The notes under the pieces were generated by a model that worked only from the letters and a program-made list of their open reading frames with translations, ran no database searches and was not told the DNA's origin. Shown piece after piece: positions 59,034-64,000 of a stretch of DNA of 64,000 nucleotides. The DNA lies in NCBI GenBank assembly GCA_035363115.1, contig DAOSEM010000003.1:62001-126000 (forward strand), in the 5' to 3' direction. Position numbers and translations under genes: made by a program. Origin of the DNA: Syntrophales bacterium (GTDB lineage Bacteria > Desulfobacterota > Syntrophia > Syntrophales > PHBD01). The stretch's first letter is position 1; each line of letters opens with the position of its first letter.

Positions 59034-60395
59034 TCAGCGCTTGCCCCGGGTGGAGAAACGCAGGGGCCGCGGTGAACGGTGATGGCCGGATGAACTGGAA
59101 CCCGCCGGGCCGGCCGCGGCGCCGCCCTGCTGCTGCGAGCCCGCAGACCCCGTTGTCGCCGGGAGAGACCGGCGGATCGGTTCCTTGCCGGATCGGGCGA
59201 GGGGGCGGGGCGATGCCGGTCGCGGGCTCTGCTTCCTCTCTTTTGCCTGCCGGGCGTGGCCCTCCTCCATGGTTCCGCTGTAATCGAAATCGGGCAGGCG
59301 CCTCCGCTCGATCCGGGCGCCGAGGACTCTCTCGATTTCCCGCACCATCCCCTCATCCCCCTTCGAAGCAAAGGTGAAGGCCTCGCCGGTTCTGCTGGCG
59401 CGTCCCGTACGGCCGATGCGGTGCGTGTAGGCATCGACCGTGTCGGGCATGTCGTAATTGATGACATGGGAGATGTCCGAGACGTCGATGCCGCGGGCGG
59501 CGATGTCCGTTGCGACGAGGATGTCGAACGTCCCGTTCCGGAAGCCGTTGATGGCACTCTGGCGCCTGTTCTGTGTCATGTTTCCCTGGAGGGCCGAGAC
59601 GCGGAACGAACTCTTCTCCAGGTGTGCCGCCAGGCTGCGGGCCCGGTGCTTCGTCCGGGTAAAGACCAGGACACGGCCCGTCGCCGTTTCCTTGAGCACG
59701 GTCGTGAGGAGCTTCGTCTTGAGGCCGTCCGCCGCCGGGTAGAGGGCATGGGAGACCGTCTCGACGGGCACGGTGGCACCGATCTGGATCGTGGCGGGGT
59801 TGGTCAGGATGCTGTCCGCCAGGGAGCGGATGTCCTTCGGCATGGTGGCGGAGAAGAACAGGGTCTGCCGCTTCGCCGGCAGTTTCTGGAGGATCCGGCG
59901 GATGTCCGGCAGGAAGCCCATGTCGCACATGCGGTCGGCCTCGTCCAGAACCAGTGTCTCGACCCGGGAAAGATCGATGTTTCCGTCTCCCATGTGGTCC
60001 AGCAGGCGGCCGGGGCAGGCGACGATGATCGCCGCGCCCCGCCTGATGGCCGCGACCTGTCCTCCCTTTCCCACGCCGCCGTAGACGGCGACGCTGCGAA
60101 TGGGGGTATAGCGGCCCAGGTCCGCGATGGTCTGGTGGATCTGTTCGGCCAGTTCGCGGGTGGGGGCGAGGATCAGGGCGCGGATGCGCTTGGCAGGCCC
60201 CCTGGCCAGTCGCTGCAGGATGGGCAGCACAAAGGCCGCCGATTTTCCCGTGCCGGTCTGGGCAAGGCCCATCACGTCGCGTCCTTCAAGGACGACAGGG
60301 ATGGCTTGTTCCTGGATGGGGGTGGGGGTTTTGTAGCCGGCCTTCCGAATGCCGGCAAAGATGTGGGGCTCGAGCTGAAACTCTTCAAAATGCAC
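59034..60395 (-). CDS. DEAD-box ATP-dependent RNA helicase (RhlE-like)
   Basis: A 453-aa DEAD-box helicase that unwinds RNA duplexes in ribosome assembly or mRNA decay. Motifs in order: Q-motif YKTPTPIQEQAIP, motif I AQTGTGKSAAFV, Ia PTRELAEQI, II VLDEADRM, III FFSATMP, V VATDIAARGIDV, VI HRIGRTGRA. The last 80 residues are a basic, Gly/Ser/Arg-rich tail that would bind RNA. The GTG at 60395 has AGGAGA at 8-base spacing and begins the family N-terminus (VHFEEFQLEPHI); an upstream ATG at 60425 is less likely. A leader of more than 200 bases precedes it, which is common for regulated helicase genes. Confidence 0.9.
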   Translation of the reverse strand: MHFEEFQLEPHIFAGIRKAGYKTPTPIQEQAIPVVLEGRDVMGLAQTGTGKSAAFVLPILQRLARGPAKRIRALILAPTRELAEQIHQTIADLGRYTPIRSVAVYGGVGKGGQVAAIRRGAAIIVACPGRLLDHMGDGNIDLSRVETLVLDEADRMCDMGFLPDIRRILQKLPAKRQTLFFSATMPKDIRSLADSILTNPATIQIGATVPVETVSHALYPAADGLKTKLLTTVLKETATGRVLVFTRTKHRARSLAAHLEKSSFRVSALQGNMTQNRRQSAINGFRNGTFDILVATDIAARGIDVSDISHVINYDMPDTVDAYTHRIGRTGRASRTGEAFTFASKGDEGMVREIERVLGARIERRRLPDFDYSGTMEEGHARQAKERKQSPRPASPRPLARSGKEPIRRSLPATTGSAGSQQQGGAAAGPAGSSSSGHHRSPRPLRFSTRGKR

Positions 60396-60655
60396 GAATG
60401 GTTCTCCTTGACTCCGTTGAGCCAAGGGGCACTCTCAGCTCGATGAAGCTCTGCAAATTCCTTTGCGTGGTTGATTTACGAACCGTATGGTTCGCATGGA
60501 TTGCGGCGGCTTGTATCCCCGATCCGGCTTCAATGCAAGGATTATTATCGTTCCGGTCTCCCGGAGAGGCCTTCAGGCGGATGGAAAAGGCGGGATCCCG
60601 ACTCGGAAAGCACGCTTGTGTCCGGGGCCGCCAACTTCCGCCGGTACGCGCCGAT

Positions 60656-61357
60656 TCAGGCCGGCAGACGGTCGAGAATCCCGAACACCGCCTCGTTGAT
60701 CCCGCAGAACCGATGTGTGCCAGGCGACAGAATCTCGGCTTCATTCTGGATCCAGGGGGCCGGGACGAGTTCATCCCGGCAGTTCTCCACGAGGAGCCGA
60801 ACGCTCTCCAGTGTCGATTCCAGGTGGAACTGGAGCCCCAGGACGCGTCCGCCGTAAAGGAACGCCTGGTTCTCGCAGGCCTCGCTGCGGGCCAGGTGAG
60901 CGGCTCCCGGTGGAATGTCAAAGGTGTCGCCATGCCAGTGGAAAGCGACGAGCCGTTCCGGCAGAGATCCGAAGACGTCGGACCGCCGGGCCGGCTCCGT
61001 CCACTCGATGGGGTACCAGCCGATCTCCTTGTACGGGTTCCTGCGGACCCTGGCGCCGAGAACATCGGCGATGAGTTGTGCGCCGAGGCAGATGCCGATC
61101 ATGGTCTTCCCCGCCGCGATGGCCTCGCCGATAAAGCGCTTCTCCCGGGCCAGCCAGGGATAATGATCCTCTTCGTAGATGTTCATGGGGCCGCCCATAA
61201 CCACCAGCCGGTCGAAATCGTTCATCTGCGGGAGCCCGCCGTCCTCGAACAAGCGGGTCGCCGTGAGCTGATGGCCGCTGGACTCCGCCCAGGCCTGGAT
61301 GACCGCAGGGCCTTCAAAGGGAACGTGCTGCAGATAATGAATTCTCATGGTATCCAT
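60656..61357 (-). CDS. Class I glutamine amidotransferase-like protein
   Basis: A 233-aa GATase1 domain protein (GuaA N-terminal type). The nucleophile elbow is IGICLGAQLIADVLGA (Cys near residue 90), and the His-Glu pair is in LGLQFHLESTLE (about 175). The FDRLVVMGGPMNIYEED segment is typical of stand-alone GMP-synthase-like amidotransferases. These release ammonia from glutamine or hydrolyse gamma-glutamyl compounds; the acceptor is unknown. It lies 31 bp downstream of the flavodoxin-like gene on the same strand, perhaps as one transcript. The start may be the second ATG at 61348. Confidence 0.82.
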   Translation of the reverse strand: MDTMRIHYLQHVPFEGPAVIQAWAESSGHQLTATRLFEDGGLPQMNDFDRLVVMGGPMNIYEEDHYPWLAREKRFIGEAIAAGKTMIGICLGAQLIADVLGARVRRNPYKEIGWYPIEWTEPARRSDVFGSLPERLVAFHWHGDTFDIPPGAAHLARSEACENQAFLYGGRVLGLQFHLESTLESVRLLVENCRDELVPAPWIQNEAEILSPGTHRFCGINEAVFGILDRLPA

Positions 61358-61388
61358 GGCCCAGTCCGTTTCTTGAAAGCCCGTGGCA

Positions 61389-62045
61389 TCAAGCCTTCCG
61401 CTCCTTGAGCCTCCGGGCAGTATGCACGGCTTTCTTCATGACCTGCTCCGTCGCCGACAGGGCCCAGGCATCGTCCATGACGGCCCGTTTCCTGTCGGAG
61501 AAAGTGCCGTCGTCGTTCAATTTGCCTGCCACGGCCCCGATCCCGCAGGCAACCCCCGCGTGGTGGACCGCCGGTGTCCACATTTCATGAAGAAGAAAGG
61601 CGTTGTGGAGGCTCTGGAGGGTGGACTCGACACCGAAGTTCCGGAGCCAGCCAACTGCGATGGCCACACCGACCTTGTCCCGAAGGGCCGTGTGGCCCTG
61701 GCGGCCGAAGGTAAAGCATCTCGTCCGGTCGACGAGACAGGCCATCCGGCCGGAGAGGCGGGTGAAATAGACAGGGGTCGCCAGGACGAGGACGTCGCAT
61801 TCCCGGATCTTCTGCAGGATGTCCGAAGCGTCGTCCTCGATGCTGCAGAGCTTCTCCGGCGTCTGCTTGCGCATGCACCAGTTGCAGTGGTTGCAGTCGC
61901 CGATGGCGAGACCCGCCAGGGCGATCATTTCCGTTGCCACATCCGGCTCCGCCGCCGCGGCCTGGAGGGCGTACTCCGTCAGCGAGGCGGTATTCCCGTT
62001 CTTTATGGGACTGGAGTGAATGCCGAGAACCCTGATTGTTTCCAT
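61389..62045 (-). CDS. Flavodoxin-like NAD(P)H/FMN reductase with Cys motif
   Basis: A 218-aa flavodoxin-fold protein. VLGIHSSPIKNGNTASLTEY (residues 6-25) is the phosphate-binding loop for FMN, and LVLATPVYFTRLSGRMACLV the second flavin loop. Between them is GDCNHCNWCMRKQTPEKLC, a four-cysteine cluster like that of iron-sulfur flavoproteins (Isf) of methanogens and other anaerobes, which carry a [4Fe-4S] cluster. It may detoxify oxygen species or carry electrons. Confidence 0.8.
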   Translation of the reverse strand: METIRVLGIHSSPIKNGNTASLTEYALQAAAAEPDVATEMIALAGLAIGDCNHCNWCMRKQTPEKLCSIEDDASDILQKIRECDVLVLATPVYFTRLSGRMACLVDRTRCFTFGRQGHTALRDKVGVAIAVGWLRNFGVESTLQSLHNAFLLHEMWTPAVHHAGVACGIGAVAGKLNDDGTFSDRKRAVMDDAWALSATEQVMKKAVHTARRLKERKA

Positions 62046-62156
62046 GAATGCCTGTTTCCCTCCTTGCCGGCCGCGATCGTCTCTTTGTCGGCCTTCCTGA
62101 ACGGGACCGTCCGCTTCCGTGACGGTCGGCCGCGGTGGAACACGACCCCCATCCCG

Positions 62157-62939
62157 TCAATCGGTGTGTATGATTCCTTCGAGGTATGTCACGGCCCGGC
62201 CTGCGATCCGGACGCGGTCGCCCAGGTGGGCGCAGAAGAGCTCTCCGCCCCGGGGAGAGACCTGGATGGAATGCAGATCCTTCTTTCCCAGCCGCTCCGA
62301 CCAGTAGGGAATCAGGGTGCAGTGGGAGGATCCTGTGACGGGATCTTCCGGCACGCCCACCCGGGGGGCGAAGAAGCGGGAGACAAAATCGGACTCTCTT
62401 CCCGGCGCTGTCGCGATGATTCCCGTACAGTCGAGCTTGACCAGTTCCTCCATCCGGGGCCGGAGTCCCCGGACCGTCTCCTCGCTGTCCAGGATCGCCA
62501 TGTAGTCCCGGGAACGGAAGACCGCCAGGGGCGAAATGCCCAGGCCCGCCGTCAGCGCCTCCGGCAGGGGACAGGGATCCGCCGGCCGGGCGGGGAAGTC
62601 CATGGCCAGGAGGTCTCCCTGTTTTTCCACCGTGAGGATTCCGCTTCTGGTCTGGAACTCCGCGCGGCCCAGGGCGGGCTCGAGATAGCGGAAAATGACG
62701 TATGCCGAGGCAAGCGTTGCATGGCCGCACAGGTCGATTTCCGCGGCGGGGGTGAACCACCGCAGGCGGTACTCGCCGTCCCGGCCGCTGAAAAAAGCCG
62801 TCTCGGAGAGATTGTTTTCGGCGGCGATGGACTGGAGGACGGCGTCCGCGGGCCATTCATCCAGCGGGCAGACCGCCGCCGGATTGCCTGCGAAGAGGCG
62901 GTTGGTGAAGGCGTCGATCTGGTAGAGGGGGAGATGCAT
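62157..62939 (-). CDS. PhzF family isomerase/epimerase-like protein
   Basis: A 260-aa protein of the PhzF family with the diaminopimelate-epimerase-like double fold. Seen are YQIDAFTNRLFAGNPAAVC (6-24), NNLSETAFF with the conserved Glu that replaces the epimerase Cys, LRWFTPAAEIDLCGHATLAS, and GVPEDPVTGSSHCTLIPYW. Members outside phenazine clusters have unknown substrates. AGGAGG precedes the ATG by 7 bases. It lies directly beside the palindromic repeats. Confidence 0.88.
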   Translation of the reverse strand: MHLPLYQIDAFTNRLFAGNPAAVCPLDEWPADAVLQSIAAENNLSETAFFSGRDGEYRLRWFTPAAEIDLCGHATLASAYVIFRYLEPALGRAEFQTRSGILTVEKQGDLLAMDFPARPADPCPLPEALTAGLGISPLAVFRSRDYMAILDSEETVRGLRPRMEELVKLDCTGIIATAPGRESDFVSRFFAPRVGVPEDPVTGSSHCTLIPYWSERLGKKDLHSIQVSPRGGELFCAHLGDRVRIAGRAVTYLEGIIHTD

Positions 62940-62955
62940 GTCTTTCCTCCTGTGT

Positions 62956-63260
62956 GGCGGCCTCGGAAATGGGTCGGATGCTTCGTTGCGTCGCGGTTCT
63001 CGTCAGTGCGGCGTACCCCAGGGTACGCCTCCCTCCTCGCTCCGTACGCGCCTCGCCTGCGCCCCATTTGCGAGGCCTTTGAAGGTACGGAGGGCGGCCT
63101 CGGAAATGGGTCGGATGCTTCGTTGCGTCGCGGTTCTCGTCAGTGCGGCGTACCCCAGGGTACGCTTCCCTCCTCGCTCCGTCCGCGCCTCGCCTGCATA
63201 CTTTTATGAGGCCGTTATTATGGTACGGAGGGCGGCCTCGGAAACGGGCCGGATGCTTCC
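62956..63260. repeat. Three tandem palindromic repeat units (two full, one truncated)
   Basis: Units start at 62956, 63093 and 63231, so the spacing is 137-138 bp. The first two are nearly identical for about 90 bp (for example CGGATGCTTCGTTGCGTCGC) and hold an inner palindrome GCGTACCCCAGGGTACGC. Unit 1 is bounded by GGCCTCGGAAATGGG and its near reverse complement CCCATTTGCGAGGCC. Unit 3 breaks off after about 30 bp. The layout resembles copy A at 38629-38750. Confidence 0.75.
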
Positions 63261-63764
63261 TTTCGGCCCGGCGAGACACCGGATGGGAATGATCCGGTTT
63301 GAAACGGGACGTTACAATGCCGCGGCCCCGTCGTCAAGCCGCTGGAACGGCCTGTCCGTTTTTCTTCTTGCTTCCCGGTACGGGACGGCATTTCGATAAA
63401 AGTGTGTTTGTACCCTGACGAAAAGGTAGGTGTGATAGGACAAACACCGATATGGCTTTCGGACGCATACCGAACGCAAAAAAGGCCTGAACCCGATTGG
63501 ACCCCTTGTGCTCATCGCGTAGGGTGCCTCTCGGATCGAGACAGCGGAAGTCTAACGCATCCACAGAAGTTACCTTCCTCTCAGCGACCCCGGGTTGTGC
63601 AAGCCCGGGGTCGCCACTCCTTTCTCAGAACTCCCGAACGTTTATGGAAGATCCATATTCAGGTTTTCGCGATTTCCCGCCCGCCCGTTGCCTGTACCCC
63701 AAAAATGAGGTATGACGGCCGTAAGAGAGCTTTTGCGCAAGCCTCATCATCAGGGAGCGAAGCT
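63261..63764. other. Gene-poor stretch, 500 bp, with one strong hairpin
   Basis: No coding frame is supported. GCGACCCCGGG (63584-63594) and CCCGGGGTCGC (63604-63614) form an 11-bp stem with a nine-base loop but no T-run follows. A small RNA or structured leader of the next gene is possible but not supported. Confidence 0.4.
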
Positions 63765-64000
63765 GTGAATTCCTTGCCCCCCCTGCCCGAACGTTCCTAT
63801 CCGGAAATCAGCCGGAACCGCCGGAAGATTCTCCGGGATGCCTATGCCTGTTACCCTGAATTTGCTTATTGCGATCCGGAGGTTTTCGACTGGCATACGG
63901 AAGCGGGGAGGGCGAATCTCTTTGATCTGTATTACTTGAACGATTCCGGGCTGATACAATGCACCGGCTCCACAACAACGGGACACCGCCGGCCCGATTT
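63765..64000 (+). CDS. Start of an unrecognised protein (3' end outside window)
   Basis: The first 78 codons from a GTG with GGGAG about 8 bases upstream: VNSLPPLPERSYPEISRNRR, then a Tyr/Asp-rich segment (AYACYPEFAYCDPEVFDW) and FDLYYLNDSGLIQCTGSTT. No signal peptide or motif was recognised. The frame stays open to the edge and codon use fits the window. Confidence 0.5.
   Translation, partial: MNSLPPLPERSYPEISRNRRKILRDAYACYPEFAYCDPEVFDWHTEAGRANLFDLYYLNDSGLIQCTGSTTTGHRRPD

Noticed and set aside
63584..63614. Hairpin as rho-independent terminator or small RNA
   Set aside because: The stem is strong but no T-run follows on either strand and no gene ends nearby, so its role is left open.
1..64000. 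tRNA, rRNA or CRISPR array
   Set aside because: No T-loop-type GGTTCRANNCC in a cloverleaf context, no rRNA-like stretch and no short direct repeats with regular spacers were seen. Matches such as GGGTTCGATACCC near 22838 lie inside coding sequence.

Overview
The window is about 64 kb of GC-rich bacterial chromosome with densely packed genes. The gene set suggests a strictly anaerobic Desulfobacterota (deltaproteobacterial) syntroph or relative, perhaps Syntrophobacterales. The pointers are a giant 2-hydroxyacyl-CoA dehydratase activase, a Tat-exported [FeFe] hydrogenase with its own cytochrome b, a HesB/IscA-like protein that needs a selenocysteine codon, an AmrS-type radical SAM enzyme, ThyX instead of ThyA, and paired PilT ATPases. 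This placement rests on gene content and recalled family knowledge; no search was run. No rRNA, tRNA, CRISPR array or intact insertion sequence was seen.

Layout. 1-996: start of a membrane glycosyltransferase that runs off the left edge. 1203-6772: two-gene operon for a TPR/beta-barrel outer-membrane protein and a 1308-aa FecR-domain exported protein, behind a good sigma-70 promoter. 7203-10559: small membrane protein, a stand-alone pyruvate-kinase C-terminal domain, an exported transglutaminase-like protein and a DUF2007 protein. 10593-13459: AmrS, a methyltransferase and MoaA. 13714-16560: two PilT paralogues and a receiver-like protein between a promoter and a terminator. 16688-18190: ABC-F protein. 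18646-35037: type I secretion island. 35328-41423: TPR protein, IscA-like selenoprotein, ABC-2 exporter, aminotransferase and GDP-mannose pyrophosphorylase. 41529-44082: divergent SfsA/GIY-YIG fusion and rRNA methyltransferase. 43994-50165: activase, zinc-binding mini-protein and double ThyX. 50464-55157: enoyl-CoA hydratase, then a sensor kinase / CheY / PAS-HD-GYP cascade. 55329-57615: periplasmic [FeFe] hydrogenase operon. 58086-62939: YjbQ, cupin, DEAD-box helicase, glutamine amidotransferase, flavodoxin-like reductase, PhzF. 62956-63260: tandem palindromic repeats. 63765-64000: start of an unrecognised gene.

The most interesting region is 18.6-35.0 kb, where ten genes lie on the minus strand. 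In transcription order they are a TolC channel, two lipoproteins, a secreted TPR protein, a six-helix membrane protein, a 2188-aa giant protein, a tandem GNAT acetyltransferase, a HlyB-type ABC exporter, a HlyD adaptor and a HlyC-type toxin acyltransferase. This is a complete type I secretion system with its substrate and its activating enzyme. The substrate lacks the RTX glycine-rich nonapeptides. It carries EF-hand-like calcium sites, cadherin-like repeats, a hydrophobic possibly pore-forming segment and an N-terminal Cys/His domain that looks like a papain-fold hydrolase. The first 200 codons and the upstream membrane gene are strikingly AT-rich, which suggests a recently acquired effector and possibly its immunity partner.
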